64,000 nucleotides of DNA from Polaribacter batillariae (lineage in GTDB: Bacteria; Bacteroidota; Bacteroidia; Flavobacteriales; Flavobacteriaceae): the NCBI RefSeq assembly GCF_017498485.1, contig NZ_CP071795.1, positions 62,001-126,000 on the forward strand. Reading direction: 5' to 3'. Each line of letters starts with the position of its first letter. Position 1 is the stretch's first letter. A program made the position numbers and the translations under genes. Shown here in pieces: positions 1-9,544 of this stretch. The notes under the pieces are model-generated. The model saw only the letters and a program-made list of their open reading frames with translations, was not told the origin of the DNA and did not search any database.

Positions 1-841
1 CATATTCTATTTTTTGAACCTGTTTAATAGAATCTAAAACTTGAACAGTTGTATTTAAATAATCTACAATTCTGTTTTTATTGGTGCCATTTTTTCCTAA
101 CTTTAACAACGAGGCTGCTTTTGTAATTGTATTTACAGAAATGTTTTTATTGGCTTTTACGGTTCCATCGAAACTACCAAACTTTATAAAGTATTTTTCG
201 CCTACGTTAAAAGTACCTATTTTATCGATTTTAAAATTTAAAAAATTAGAGTTAATTGTATCTTTTACATTAAATTCTTCTGAATAATATAAAGAGTTCG
301 TGCTATAATTTTCTATCGTATTCGAACTGTAAGTTATTAGTTGATTGTTACCAGATTCGTTAAAATCTGTAGAAATTTTATAGGTATCTTTTCCTGTAAT
401 TTCTAGCGATATTAGCTTGCCATATAATTGTGGTTTATCGATATTTAAAGCAACTTTAAATGGGGTGTAACCATAAACATCTGTTAACCTAAAACGGTCT
501 TCCTTTAAATATTCTACGTAAAATTGTAATCTTTTTACTACAATTTCGTTGTGTGTTCTAGAAGTTAAGGTAACCCTAACAGTTTCTAATTCGTCGCTAG
601 CTCCGCCCCAATTAAAAGCAATGTTTGTTCCTGTAGAAAATAGTGGATTATTTTCTTCTTTTACAGAAATAATAGTACTTAAACTATAAATTTTCTGCGT
701 ATAACCATTCATAAATTTGGCAATTATCAAACCAATAACAATTGCTATTAGAAATAGTTTCCAATATGCTAAAACCTTATATAAATAGTCTTTAACATCT
801 ATATTAGATGGGTTAACTGTATCTTTTAACTGGTTGCTCAT
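1..841 (-). CDS. Wzc-like polysaccharide chain-length/tyrosine kinase protein, N-terminal part (cut by window edge)
   Basis: The reading frame opens with ATG at 841 (MSNQLKDTVNPSN) and runs off the left edge. About 280 residues are visible: a short cytoplasmic N-terminus, a membrane segment near residues 27-46 (FLIAIVIGLIIAKF), then a periplasmic region typical of Wzz/Wzc chain-length determinants. In this family a second membrane helix and a cytoplasmic tyrosine kinase follow, controlling capsule or exopolysaccharide polymerisation. That part is outside the window, so kinase activity is inferred only. It lies 4 nt behind the Wza-like gene and is surely co-transcribed with it. Confidence 0.85.
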   Translation of the reverse strand, partial: MSNQLKDTVNPSNIDVKDYLYKVLAYWKLFLIAIVIGLIIAKFMNGYTQKIYSLSTIISVKEENNPLFSTGTNIAFNWGGASDELETVRVTLTSRTHNEIVVKRLQFYVEYLKEDRFRLTDVYGYTPFKVALNIDKPQLYGKLISLEITGKDTYKISTDFNESGNNQLITYSSNTIENYSTNSLYYSEEFNVKDTINSNFLNFKIDKIGTFNVGEKYFIKFGSFDGTVKANKNISVNTITKAASLLKLGKNGTNKNRIVDYLNTTVQVLDSIKQVQKIEY

Positions 842-845
842 AAAA

Positions 846-1643
846 TTATAAATTCCTAGCCAATATAATGGTAGATGTTATTAAAGAAAGTACTGTAACA
901 ATTGTTGTTAAGCTTTGTAAACCTGTAGTTCCTGTTCCCCAAGATTTTTGTTTTAAAGGTAGTACGTTTATGTAATCGTTAGGTTTTATGTAAAAAACTT
1001 CGGAATTAAACGCGTTTATATTTGTTAAATCTATGGTATATTTTTCTACTCCAGAAATGGTGGGTCTCATAATTTCAACAGCTTTTCTATTTCCAACATC
1101 TGTAATATCTCCAGAATTGGCAATTGCATCTAAAATAGAAACTTTATTTTGGTAAATTACTCTCGTACCAGGATTTTCTATTTCTCCTAAAATCGTAAAT
1201 TTAATACCAGCTAATTTTACAGCAACAAAAATATTTTCGCCTTCTTTTACAAAATCTTTTAGTTTGTTTTCTATCTTTTTTTGAACCTCTTCTACAGTGT
1301 ATCCTAAAACATTTACTTCTCCTAAAGTAGGTACTCGAATGTTTCCATAATTATCTACACTATAATCAGAATAATAATTCGCATTACCAGAAAAATTTTG
1401 ATTTGTTGTAGCTGTATTTGAACTGTTATTCTCATTCTTTTTAAAAACAGCAACCAATTCTTGATTATTAGATTTAATAATGATATGAACCATATCATCT
1501 ATCTGTAACTTGTAAGGTACATCGTTAATTCTCTTAATTTCTGTGTTGGCTTTCGGTTGTCCTTGTAAATAACTAAACTCTTTATTCGATACACAAGAAG
1601 ATAAAAAGAGCAATAGTAAAGGAATTGTAATATAGTATTTCAT
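846..1643 (-). CDS. Wza-like polysaccharide export outer membrane lipoprotein
   Basis: This is an SLBB/Poly_export family protein that should form the outer membrane exit channel for exopolysaccharide. From the chosen start the protein begins MKYYITIP and has a lipoprotein signal peptide ending LSSC, so Cys would be lipidated. The Poly_export region (YKLQIDDMVHI) and a SLBB-like region (FTILGEIENPGTRVIY) follow, and a hydrophobic C-terminal segment (IVTVLSLITSTIIL) closes the protein. An in-frame ATG at 1664 exists, but it overlaps a TATATTTG promoter element at 1662-1669, so the internal ATG at 1643 is the likely start. The Wzc-like partner follows at once. Confidence 0.88.
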   Translation of the reverse strand: MKYYITIPLLLLFLSSCVSNKEFSYLQGQPKANTEIKRINDVPYKLQIDDMVHIIIKSNNQELVAVFKKNENNSSNTATTNQNFSGNANYYSDYSVDNYGNIRVPTLGEVNVLGYTVEEVQKKIENKLKDFVKEGENIFVAVKLAGIKFTILGEIENPGTRVIYQNKVSILDAIANSGDITDVGNRKAVEIMRPTISGVEKYTIDLTNINAFNSEVFYIKPNDYINVLPLKQKSWGTGTTGLQSLTTIVTVLSLITSTIILARNL

Positions 1644-1661
1644 TTTTGGTAACATATGCCA

Positions 1662-1669
1662 CAAATATA
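1662..1669 (-). promoter_or_regulatory. Putative -7 promoter element for the wza-wzc pair
   Basis: The minus strand reads TATATTTG, matching the Bacteroidota -7 consensus TAnnTTTG. It lies 18 nt before the ATG at 1643 and overlaps the alternative ATG at 1664, which therefore cannot be the start if this promoter is used. Confidence 0.55.
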
Positions 1670-1726
1670 CTTTTTATGAATGTAAAGCTATAATTTTATT
1701 TTACTTTCGTTTTTTATTTTTATAGA

Positions 1727-2500
1727 ATGCCTAATATAGCAATAAAATATTTTATTTTTTTATTAAAATCTACCAATCAACATGGAGTACACTCTCCTTT
1801 TGTTTATAATTTGGTAACCAAATGTTTCTACAAAAAAACAGCTAAGAGTTTTTGGGCCTATTTTCTTTCTGTAAAACAATATCTATTAGAAAACAAACAA
1901 ACAATAAAAGTCACAGATTTTGGCTCTGGATCTCGGGTTTTTAAAACAAATAAACGCAAAGTATCTAAAATTGCAAAAGTTGCAGGAATTTCAAACAAAA
2001 AGGCAAAATTGCTAATTCGTATTGCAAATTACTTTAAACCAGAAAATAGTTTAGAAATTGGTACTTCTTTAGGTTTGGCAACAACTGCCATAAAAATTGG
2101 CCATAAACATGCAAAAATTACCACATTAGAAGGTTGCCCAGAAACGAGTAAAATAGCCAACAAATTACTAACAAATCATTTTAAAAATATACATTTTGTC
2201 ACAGGCGATTTTAAAAAAACGCTTCCCAAAGCTGTAAAAAACAATAAATACGATTTTATTTATTTTGATGGAAATCATACTAAAAAATCGACTTTAGATT
2301 ATTTTAAAACCTGCTTAGAAACGATACATAATAACACTATTTGGATTTTTGACGACATTTATTGGAGTTCAGAAATGCAAGAAGCTTGGGCAGAAATTAA
2401 AAACCACCCATCTGTAACAGTAACTATAGATGTTTTCTACTGGGGAATCGTTTTCTTTAGAAAAGAGCAAGAAAAAGAACATTTTAAAATAAGAGTATAA
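1727..2500 (+). CDS. Class I SAM-dependent methyltransferase (Methyltransf_24-like)
   Basis: The 257-residue protein has a Rossmann methyltransferase fold with motif I as LEIGTSLGLATT (about residues 107-118) and an acidic motif IV-like stretch DFIYFDGNH (about 176-184). This resembles the O-methyltransferase family that uses S-adenosylmethionine. The N-terminal LKSTNQHGVHSPFVY segment looks like a conserved extension of the flavobacterial members. The substrate is unknown. A TACTTTCG sequence at 1702-1709 is one mismatch from the promoter consensus. The gene is divergent from the polysaccharide genes. Confidence 0.8.
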   Translation: MPNIAIKYFIFLLKSTNQHGVHSPFVYNLVTKCFYKKTAKSFWAYFLSVKQYLLENKQTIKVTDFGSGSRVFKTNKRKVSKIAKVAGISNKKAKLLIRIANYFKPENSLEIGTSLGLATTAIKIGHKHAKITTLEGCPETSKIANKLLTNHFKNIHFVTGDFKKTLPKAVKNNKYDFIYFDGNHTKKSTLDYFKTCLETIHNNTIWIFDDIYWSSEMQEAWAEIKNHPSVTVTIDVFYWGIVFFRKEQEKEHFKIRV

Positions 2501-2555
2501 AATGGTGCAGTTGTTAAATTCTCTTAATTAAAATAACTACCATTTTAAAACTCCG

Positions 2556-2563
2556 TAACTTTG
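2556..2563 (+). promoter_or_regulatory. Putative -7 promoter element of the cobalamin adenosyltransferase gene
   Basis: TAACTTTG matches TAnnTTTG exactly and lies 34 nt upstream of the ATG at 2598. No B12 riboswitch is recognisable in the short leader. Confidence 0.5.
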
Positions 2564-2597
2564 AATTTTCAAATCCAAAATCTTAGAATTCACAAGC

Positions 2598-3170
2598 ATG
2601 AAAATATATACAAAAACTGGTGATACAGGAACGACTGCACTTTTTGGAGGTACCAGAGTAAAAAAATACAATTTGCGTATCGATTCTTACGGAACTGTGG
2701 ACGAACTGAACGCTTATATTGGTTTAATAAAAGACCAAAAAATTCATTTCGATATTAAAGAATCGCTGTTAAAAATCCAAAACGAATTATTTACTTTAGG
2801 AGCCATGCTGGCAACGCCACCAGAAAAAGAAACCTTAAAAAGTGGAAAAGAGCGGTTAAACATTCCTAAAATTGATGAAGATGCAATCTTATTCTTAGAA
2901 AATGAAATCGATAAAATGGATACAGAGTTGCCTCAAATGACTCATTTTATTTTACCTGGCGGACACCAAGCAGTGTCATTCTGTCACGTAGCAAGATGCG
3001 TTTGCAGACGAGCAGAACGCCTTTCTGTCGAGCTAAACGACCAAGAAACGATAAATAACGACATCTTAAAATACCTAAACCGACTTTCTGACTACCTTTT
3101 TGTGCTGGCACGAAAATTGTCTAAGGACTTACAAGTAGAGGAAATTAAATGGATTCCTAAAAAAAAATAA
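2598..3170 (+). CDS. PduO-type ATP:cob(I)alamin adenosyltransferase
   Basis: This enzyme transfers the adenosyl group of ATP to cob(I)alamin, giving adenosylcobalamin. The 190-residue length is normal for the family. The ATP-binding N-terminus TKTGDTGTTALFGG (residues 5-18) is present, as is the family signature RCVCRRAER (about residues 133-141), plus the C-terminal YLNRLSDYLFVLAR helix. It stands alone behind its own promoter. Its product is the cofactor that the CarH-like regulator at 20862-21755 is predicted to bind. That link is an inference from family knowledge, not from gene adjacency. Confidence 0.93.
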   Translation: MKIYTKTGDTGTTALFGGTRVKKYNLRIDSYGTVDELNAYIGLIKDQKIHFDIKESLLKIQNELFTLGAMLATPPEKETLKSGKERLNIPKIDEDAILFLENEIDKMDTELPQMTHFILPGGHQAVSFCHVARCVCRRAERLSVELNDQETINNDILKYLNRLSDYLFVLARKLSKDLQVEEIKWIPKKK

Positions 3171-3310
3171 CACGTTCTTTTTTTATCGGTTTGAAGATTT
3201 TTTATTCTCACTTAAACATTTAATAACCTGATTATTAGTTATTTAATAAAGGGAATAAGAACTTCACAATAAATTTCTTAAAAAAGACTTGCATAATTCC
3301 GCAAAAAAAT

Positions 3311-3318
3311 TATTTTTG
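3311..3318 (+). promoter_or_regulatory. Putative -7 promoter element of the DUF2795 gene
   Basis: TATTTTTG matches TAnnTTTG. A TTG about 20 bases upstream could serve as the -33 element. The ATG follows at 3340. Confidence 0.5.
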
Positions 3319-3339
3319 CACAAAATTAAACGATAAGAA

Positions 3340-3561
3340 ATGTATTGGACATTAGAATTAGCATCTTATTTGGCAGATGCACCTTGGCCAGCAACCAAAG
3401 ACGAATTAATAGATTACGCTATTAGAACTGGAGCTCCTTTAGAAGTAGTAGAAAACCTTCAAGATATAGAAGACGAAGGCGACTCTTACGATTCGATTAT
3501 AGAAATTTGGCCAGATTATCCCACCGAAGAAGATTATCTTTGGAACGAAGATGAATATTAA
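3340..3561 (+). CDS. Small acidic DUF2795-like protein
   Basis: This 73-residue, strongly acidic protein (MYWTLELASYLADAPWPATKDEL...) looks like the conserved DUF2795 family found across Bacteroidota. The WPATKDELIDYAIRTGAP segment resembles the family's helix-turn-helix-like core, and the C-terminus is rich in Asp, Glu, Trp and Tyr. The function is unknown. It has its own promoter and terminator, so it is a single-gene unit placed between the adenosyltransferase and secA genes. The short antisense frame over it has no support. Confidence 0.8.
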   Translation: MYWTLELASYLADAPWPATKDELIDYAIRTGAPLEVVENLQDIEDEGDSYDSIIEIWPDYPTEEDYLWNEDEY

Positions 3562-3577
3562 AAAATTTAAAAACATA

Positions 3578-3607
3578 TAAAAAGTCTCTAAAGAGGCTTT
3601 TTTTTTG
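3578..3607 (+). terminator. Rho-independent terminator after the DUF2795 gene
   Basis: AAAAGTCTCT and AGAGGCTTTT form a ten-pair stem with one G-T pair and a two-base loop. A run of nine T follows. Confidence 0.75.
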
Positions 3608-3711
3608 TTTTGAAGTTCATCAAAAAATAACACTTTTTCAAGTTTTTTAAAAACTTGATTTACAACTAAATAATATCAGTTAATTTTTAGCTGATCAAAT
3701 CATATATAAAA

Positions 3712-6700
3712 ATGAGCATTTTAAACTCCGTAATTAAACTTTTTGTTGGAGACAAACAAGAAAAAGATTTAAAATCTTTACAACCAATTGTAGAAAACGT
3801 TCGAAAATTTGAAGCCGAATTTTCTAAATTATCTAACGACGAATTAAGGGCAAAAACAATTGAATTTAAAAATAGAATTCAAGAAGCTACAAAAACGTTT
3901 AACGATAAAATTGAAGCGCTAGAAGAAGAAGCAAAAACTGCAGATATAGACAGGCAAGAAGATATTTATACAGAAATAGATGCTTTAAAAGACGAAGCTT
4001 ACAAAGTTTCCGAAGAAACATTAAATACCATAATGCCAGAAGCTTTTGCAGTAGTAAAAGAAACCGCTAAACGTTTTGTAGAAAACGAAAAAGTAGAAGT
4101 AACAGCAACAGCTTACGACAGAGAATTGTCTGGCGAAAGAGACCATATCGAATTAGATGGCGACAAAGCTTATTGGGCAAATTCTTGGGATGCAGCAGGT
4201 AAACCCGTTACTTGGGACATGGTTCATTACGACGTGCAATTAATTGGTGGTTCTGTTTTACATCAAGGAAAAATTGCAGAAATGATGACTGGAGAAGGAA
4301 AAACATTGGTTTCTACTTTACCTGTTTATTTAAATGCCTTAACAGGAAATGGTGTGCATTTAGTAACCGTAAATGATTATTTGGCAAAACGAGACAAAGC
4401 GTGGATGGGACCTATTTTTGAATTTCATGGTTTTACGACAGATTGTATCGATTACCATCAACCAAATTCAGATGCACGTAGAAAAGCTTATAATGCAGAC
4501 ATTACTTACGGAACAAATAACGAATTCGGTTTCGATTATTTACGTGATAATATGGCCAGTTCTAAAGACGATTTAGTACAAAGACCACCAAATTATGCGA
4601 TTATAGATGAAGTTGACTCTGTTTTAATTGACGATGCTAGAACTCCGTTAATTATTTCGGGACCTGTTCCTCAGGGAGATAGACACGAATTTAACGAATT
4701 AAAACCTTTAGTTGCAGATATTGTTTCGTTACAAAGACAACACTTGGTGGGGGTTTTGGCAGAAGCTAAAAAGCGAATTGCTGCTGGAGATACCAAAGAA
4801 GGTGGTTTTCTATTACTAAGAGTATATAGAGGTTTACCAAAAAATAAAGCATTAATTAAATTTTTATCTCAAGAAGGCATCAAACAAATTCTTCAAAAGA
4901 CAGAAAATTACTACATGCAAGACAACAATAAGTTAATGCCAGAAGTAGATCAAGATTTATATTTTGTTGTCGAAGAAAAAAATAATCAAATCGATTTAAC
5001 CGATAAAGGAATTGCACACTTATCAGAAAAAACAAAAAACGATAGCTTCTTTGTATTGCCAGATATTGGAGTAAAAATTGGTGAAATCGATAACTCAGAC
5101 ATCTCAAAAGAAGAAAAAGCAAAACTAAAAGACGAGTTATATAAAGATTTTAGTATAAAAAGCGAACGTATTCATACCATGAATCAGCTTTTAAAAGCCT
5201 ACACTGTTTTCGAAAAAGATGTAGAATATGTGGTAATGGACAATAAAGTAATGATTGTTGATGAACAAACAGGACGTATTATGGACGGTCGTCGTTATTC
5301 AGACGGATTACACCAAGCCATCGAAGCAAAAGAAAATGTAAAAATAGAAGATGCTACACAAACTTTTGCAACCGTTACCCTGCAAAATTACTTTAGAATG
5401 TATCGCAAACTTTCGGGTATGACAGGAACCGCGATTACAGAAGCTGGCGAGTTATGGGAAATCTATAAATTAGATGTTGTAGAAATTCCTACAAATAAGC
5501 CTATACAAAGAGAAGACAAACAAGATTTGGTTTATAAAACAGCTCGTGAAAAATACAACGCAGTTATCGAAGATATCGTAAAATTGGTAGAACAAAAAAG
5601 ACCCGTTTTAGTAGGTACAACTTCTGTAGAAATATCCGAATTATTAGGTAGAATGTTACAAATGCGTAAAATTCCGCATAACATTTTAAATGCAAAATTA
5701 CACAAACGAGAAGCAGATGTTGTTGCAGAAGCAGGAAAACCAGGAGTGGTAACCATCGCAACAAATATGGCAGGACGTGGTACAGATATTAAGCTTTCGC
5801 CAGAAGTAAAAAAAGCTGGTGGTTTGGCAATTATTGGTACAGAGCGTCACGATTCTCGAAGAGTAGATAGACAGTTAAGAGGTCGTGCAGGAAGACAAGG
5901 AGACGTTGGTTCTTCTCAATTCTATGTTGCTTTAGACGACAATTTAATGCGTTTATTCGGTTCCGACAGAATTGCAAAAATGATGGACAGAATGGGGTTA
6001 AAAGAAGGTGAAGTAATTCAACACTCTATGATTACCAAATCTATCGAAAGAGCGCAAAAGAAAGTAGAAGAAAACAACTTCGGAATTCGTAAACGTTTAC
6101 TAGAATATGACGATATTATGAACTCGCAACGTGAGTTTGTATATAAAAGAAGACGCAATGCTTTAGACGGAAAACGCTTGCAAGTAGATATTGCCAATAT
6201 GATTTACGATACTTGCGAATCTATTGTAAATTCTAACAAAGCAGTGAAAGATTTTCAGAATTTCGAGTTCGAATTGATTAAATTCTCTTCGATGACTTCA
6301 CCTTTTTCTGAAGAAGAATTCGATAAAATGTCTGAAAAAGAACTTACAGACAAACTGTATGACATTGTTACAGAACATTACAAAAACAAAATCGAAAGAA
6401 ATGCAGTTTTAGCATTTCCAGTAATTAAAGATGTTTACGAAAATGAAGGTGATCGTTACGAGCGTATTGTAGTTCCATTTACAGACGGTACAAAATCTTT
6501 ACAAGTAGTTACCAACTTAAAAGATGCTTATGAAAGCGAAGGAAAAAGTTTAGTTACAGATTTCGAGAAAAACATCACTTTAGCAATTATAGATGAAAAC
6601 TGGAAAGAGCATTTACGCAAAATGGACGAATTGAAACATTCTGTACAAAACGCCTCTTACGAACAAAAAGATCCATTATTAATTTACAAATTTGAAGCTT

Positions 6701-7053
6701 TTGAATTGTTCAAACAAACAGTAGATCAAATTAACAAAGAGGTATTATCTTTCTTATTTAAAGGAGAATTACCTACACAAGATCGATCTCAAATTTCTGA
6801 AGCTCGTCAACAAAAAAGAGAGCGATTAAATACGAGTAAAGCAGATGTTCAAAACTCTACAGAACAAGCCATTTCGAACTCTCGCCAACAATCTTCAGAA
6901 CCAGTAGAAACCATTGTTAGAGAACAACCAAAAATTGGTAGAAACGAAAGAGTTACCATTAAAAATGTAATGAGTGGAGAAGAAAAAGAAGTAAAATTTA
7001 AACAAGCCATTCCGTTAATAGATAAAGGAGAATGGGTATTGGTAAAGAAATAA
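3712..7053 (+). CDS. secA: SecA, preprotein translocase ATPase
   Basis: SecA drives unfolded preproteins through SecYEG using ATP. The 1113-residue protein shows Walker A GEGKT at residues 194-198, a DEVDSVLID Walker B-type motif near 300, the GTAITEAGE region and the helicase motifs GRGTDIKL and [11 protein letters not shown]. The family domains (nucleotide-binding domain 1, preprotein cross-linking domain, nucleotide-binding domain 2, helical scaffold) are in normal order. It is about 200 residues longer than the E. coli protein because of insertions near residues 55-105 and 335-400, which is usual in Bacteroidota. The C-terminal zinc-binding cysteine motif of many SecA proteins is absent; the protein ends GEWVLVKK. 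Confidence 0.98.
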   Translation: MSILNSVIKLFVGDKQEKDLKSLQPIVENVRKFEAEFSKLSNDELRAKTIEFKNRIQEATKTFNDKIEALEEEAKTADIDRQEDIYTEIDALKDEAYKVSEETLNTIMPEAFAVVKETAKRFVENEKVEVTATAYDRELSGERDHIELDGDKAYWANSWDAAGKPVTWDMVHYDVQLIGGSVLHQGKIAEMMTGEGKTLVSTLPVYLNALTGNGVHLVTVNDYLAKRDKAWMGPIFEFHGFTTDCIDYHQPNSDARRKAYNADITYGTNNEFGFDYLRDNMASSKDDLVQRPPNYAIIDEVDSVLIDDARTPLIISGPVPQGDRHEFNELKPLVADIVSLQRQHLVGVLAEAKKRIAAGDTKEGGFLLLRVYRGLPKNKALIKFLSQEGIKQILQKTENYYMQDNNKLMPEVDQDLYFVVEEKNNQIDLTDKGIAHLSEKTKNDSFFVLPDIGVKIGEIDNSDISKEEKAKLKDELYKDFSIKSERIHTMNQLLKAYTVFEKDVEYVVMDNKVMIVDEQTGRIMDGRRYSDGLHQAIEAKENVKIEDATQTFATVTLQNYFRMYRKLSGMTGTAITEAGELWEIYKLDVVEIPTNKPIQREDKQDLVYKTAREKYNAVIEDIVKLVEQKRPVLVGTTSVEISELLGRMLQMRKIPHNILNAKLHKREADVVAEAGKPGVVTIATNMAGRGTDIKLSPEVKKAGGLAIIGTERHDSRRVDRQLRGRAGRQGDVGSSQFYVALDDNLMRLFGSDRIAKMMDRMGLKEGEVIQHSMITKSIERAQKKVEENNFGIRKRLLEYDDIMNSQREFVYKRRRNALDGKRLQVDIANMIYDTCESIVNSNKAVKDFQNFEFELIKFSSMTSPFSEEEFDKMSEKELTDKLYDIVTEHYKNKIERNAVLAFPVIKDVYENEGDRYERIVVPFTDGTKSLQVVTNLKDAYESEGKSLVTDFEKNITLAIIDENWKEHLRKMDELKHSVQNASYEQKDPLLIYKFEAFELFKQTVDQINKEVLSFLFKGELPTQDRSQISEARQQKRERLNTSKADVQNSTEQAISNSRQQSSEPVETIVREQPKIGRNERVTIKNVMSGEEKEVKFKQAIPLIDKGEWVLVKK

Positions 7054-7140
7054 TACCTTCTTTAAGATTCACAAACGTTGTAAATTACAATAATATCGTT
7101 TAATCGAAAAGAATTGAAGCTCTCTTAAGAGTATTAAAAC

Positions 7141-7262
7141 TTGTCATTTCGACTGTAATGGAGAAATCTTATTTGTTAAATATTTGTCATTTCGACTGTA
7201 ATGGAAAAATCTTATTTGTTAAATATTTGTCATTTCGACTGTAATGGAGAAATCTTATTTAC
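7141..7262. repeat. Three tandem 43-bp repeats of the GTCATTTCGA type
   Basis: Copies begin at 7141, 7184 and 7227. Each contains TTGTCATTTCGACTGTAATG followed by a GGA(G/A)AAATCTTATTT segment, and they are almost identical. The sequence belongs to the same family as the half-element arrays at 27453-29323 and the inverted element at 53788-53865. Confidence 0.85.
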
Positions 7263-7460
7263 TGAATTTCAGTATTTTATATTTTTCGATAACTTCGTTA
7301 GCTACTTTCAATAAAAATATATTTTGATTTTAGTAATGCTTAAAATGGCAGTTAAATTTGTTTTTGCGACAGCTTCTTTCTATTAAAATTGTCGTCTCCG
7401 TAAAAACGGAAATTTAAATACAATATTTTTGACCATTAAATCTTGATTTTAAAAAGAATA

Positions 7461-7489
7461 AAAAAACTCACTTTTTCGTGAGTTTTTTT
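7461..7489. terminator. Bidirectional terminator between secA and fumC
   Basis: AAAAAACTCAC and GTGAGTTTTTT form an 11-bp stem around a TTTTTC loop. It has an A run on one side and a T run on the other, so it can serve both convergent genes. Confidence 0.8.
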
Positions 7490-7626
7490 ATTAATCTACA
7501 TAGTTAAAATTCCATAGTTTTTTACGTCCAGTTTGTCACTCTGAAAGAGTCTTGCTCTTTGTTTTAGTTAGATGCTTATAACATAACAAGCTGGGTGTTT
7601 TTTTGTAATCCCTCTTCAAAAGAAAA

Positions 7627-9027
7627 TTATTTCAATCCTCCAGTCATTTCTTCTGGTTTTACCCAAGCATCATATTCTTCTGGAGTTACATAGCCTAAAC
7701 GTACAGCTTCTTGTTTTAAGGTAGTTCCGTTTTCGTGTGCTGTATTTGCAATTTCTGCAGCTTTGTAATATCCTATTTTGGTATTTAAAGCAGTAACCAA
7801 CATTAAAGAATTGCTCACTAATTCTGCAATTCTTGTATGATTTGGTTCGATTCCTGCAGCACAATTTTTTTCGAAAGAAATACATGCATCTCCAATTAAT
7901 TGTGCAGATTGCAATACGTTTGCAGCCATCATTGGTTTAAAAACATTTAATTCGTAGTGTCCTTGAGTACCACCTACTGTTACAGCAACATCATTTCCCA
8001 TAACTTGCGCACAAACCATAGTCATAGCTTCTGCTTGTGTAGGGTTTACTTTTCCTGGCATAATAGAAGAACCTGGCTCGTTAGCAGGAATGATAATTTC
8101 TCCAATTCCAGATCTTGGTCCTGAAGCCATTAATCTAATATCGTTTGCAATTTTATTTAAAGATACTGCGATTTGTTTTAAGGCACCATGCGTTTCTACC
8201 AAAGCATCGTGTGCAGCCAACGCTTCAAACTTATTTTCTGCAGTTATAAAAGGTAATTCTGTAAACTCTGCAATGTATTTTGCTACTAAAATATCATATC
8301 CTTTTGGGGTATTTAATCCTGTACCTACAGCAGTTCCTCCTAAAGCGAGCTGACTTAAATGTGCCAATGTATTTTCTAACGCTTTTAAGCCAAAGTCTAA
8401 TTGAGCTACGTAACCAGAAAATTCTTGACCTAAAGTAAGTGGAGTCGCATCCATTAAATGTGTTCTACCAATTTTAACAACGTCTTTAAATGCAACAGCT
8501 TTGTCGTGTAAAGTATTTCTTAATTTAATAATTCCAGGAATGGTGGTTTCTACAATTTTTTTGTAGATGGCAATGTGCATTCCTGTTGGAAATGTATCGT
8601 TAGAAGATTGCGATTTGTTTACATCGTCATTGGGTTGAATGGTTTTTTCGCCTTCGCCAATTACGTTTCCAGCAATTTCGTGCGCTCTGTTGGCAATTAC
8701 TTCGTTTACATTCATGTTCGATTGTGTTCCAGAACCTGTTTGCCAAATAACAAGTGGAAACTGGTTGTCGTGTTTTCCTTCTAAAATTTCGTCACAAACT
8801 TGTGCAATTAAATCTCTTTTTTCTTCTGATAAAACGCCTAATTCTGTATTTGTATAAGCTGCAGCTTTCTTTAAATAAGCAAAACCGTACACAATTTCTA
8901 GGGGCATGGATGCTGCTGCACCAATTTTAAAGTTGTTTCGAGAACGTTCTGTTTGTGCTCCCCAATATTTATCTGCTGGAACTTCTACTTGTCCCATGGT
9001 GTCTTTTTCAATTCTGAATTTCGTCAT
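7627..9027 (-). CDS. fumC: Class II fumarate hydratase (fumarase C)
   Basis: The enzyme converts fumarate and water to malate in the TCA cycle and needs no iron-sulfur cluster. The 466-residue protein has the family start [19 protein letters not shown], the substrate-binding [12 protein letters not shown] and the superfamily signature [11 protein letters not shown] near residues 318-328. Aspartate ammonia-lyase shares the signature, but the N-terminal and overall sequence fits fumarase better. It is a single gene with its own promoter at 9050-9057. Confidence 0.95.
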   Translation of the reverse strand: MTKFRIEKDTMGQVEVPADKYWGAQTERSRNNFKIGAAASMPLEIVYGFAYLKKAAAYTNTELGVLSEEKRDLIAQVCDEILEGKHDNQFPLVIWQTGSGTQSNMNVNEVIANRAHEIAGNVIGEGEKTIQPNDDVNKSQSSNDTFPTGMHIAIYKKIVETTIPGIIKLRNTLHDKAVAFKDVVKIGRTHLMDATPLTLGQEFSGYVAQLDFGLKALENTLAHLSQLALGGTAVGTGLNTPKGYDILVAKYIAEFTELPFITAENKFEALAAHDALVETHGALKQIAVSLNKIANDIRLMASGPRSGIGEIIIPANEPGSSIMPGKVNPTQAEAMTMVCAQVMGNDVAVTVGGTQGHYELNVFKPMMAANVLQSAQLIGDACISFEKNCAAGIEPNHTRIAELVSNSLMLVTALNTKIGYYKAAEIANTAHENGTTLKQEAVRLGYVTPEEYDAWVKPEEMTGGLK

Positions 9028-9049
9028 TTTTATGTGGAATTTAGTCTTA

Positions 9050-9057
9050 CAAATTTA
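9050..9057 (-). promoter_or_regulatory. Putative -7 promoter element of fumC
   Basis: The minus strand reads TAAATTTG, an exact TAnnTTTG match. It lies 22 nt before the fumC start codon. Confidence 0.5.
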
Positions 9058-9145
9058 CAAAAAGCAGTGAAAACTTTATGAACAATTCTCTTGAAATACT
9101 GTTGAAAAAAATTAAATTTTGATGGTGAAATCTGAAAATATGTGT

Positions 9146-9153
9146 TATTTTTG
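9146..9153 (+). promoter_or_regulatory. Putative -7 promoter element of the 57-residue membrane protein gene
   Basis: TATTTTTG matches TAnnTTTG and sits 27 nt before the ATG at 9181, which supports the small gene being real. Confidence 0.5.
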
Positions 9154-9180
9154 CAATGTTAATTATTCAAATAGAAACAA

Positions 9181-9354
9181 ATGTTAGATTTTTCTCAATT
9201 TTCAGGTTTAGTTTTATTCATGTTTATTTTTACAGCTGGTTTTTGGTTGTTAATATTTTTATTAACATTTGTAGTTCCTTATTGGATTGGTGGAACTATT
9301 TGGGAAAACATGAAATTAAAGAAAGAAGCTAGAAAAGCTGCTGAAGGAAAGTAG
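9181..9354 (+). CDS. 57-residue single-span membrane protein, function unknown
   Basis: The ORF starts MLDFSQFSGLVLFMF and ends with a basic tail NMKLKKEARKAAEGK. It has a hydrophobic stretch of roughly 30 residues (SGLVLFMFIFTAGFWLLIFLLTFVVPYWIGG) that should form one long or two short membrane helices with the lysine-rich end in the cytoplasm. I do not recognise a family. Support for a real gene comes from an exact promoter element 27 nt upstream, a strong terminator 25 nt downstream and a coherent membrane-protein composition. Confidence 0.7.
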   Translation: MLDFSQFSGLVLFMFIFTAGFWLLIFLLTFVVPYWIGGTIWENMKLKKEARKAAEGK

Positions 9355-9378
9355 TTTTCTAAAAAAATATATTTTGCA

Positions 9379-9412
9379 AAAAACTCGTTCTATTTAATGG
9401 AACGAGTTTTTT
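9379..9412 (+). terminator. Terminator after the small membrane protein gene
   Basis: AAAACTCGTTC and GAACGAGTTTT form an 11-bp stem with a short AT-rich loop and a flanking T run. It may also act on the opposite strand. Confidence 0.8.
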
Positions 9413-9420
9413 GTGGGTTT

Positions 9421-9526
9421 GAGTAAGTGCGTTAGGGATTGAAGCATTTGTTTGAGCTCTTTTATTGCCCTTAAAGGCAAATAAAAAGCGAGTGTGGAAA
9501 GCCCGACCTTTAGGGAACGCCCAAAT
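9421..9526. repeat. Interspersed palindromic repeat, copy A
   Basis: About 100 bases here recur almost identically in inverted orientation at 24592-24689, and a worn copy lies at 58682-58732. The core is a hairpin of the type TTATTGCC/GGCAATAA flanked by GAGCTC and GCGAGT. It lies between convergent genes, as copy B does. Confidence 0.85.
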
Positions 9527-9544
9527 AAATTAAATTAGATGTTT

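Larger units (their letters stand above)
7054..7626. other. Gene-free spacer between convergent secA and fumC
   Basis: The 573-base spacer contains three tandem 43-bp repeats (7141-7262) and a bidirectional terminator (7461-7489). Otherwise it is AT-rich sequence with no convincing ORF or RNA gene. Confidence 0.7.
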
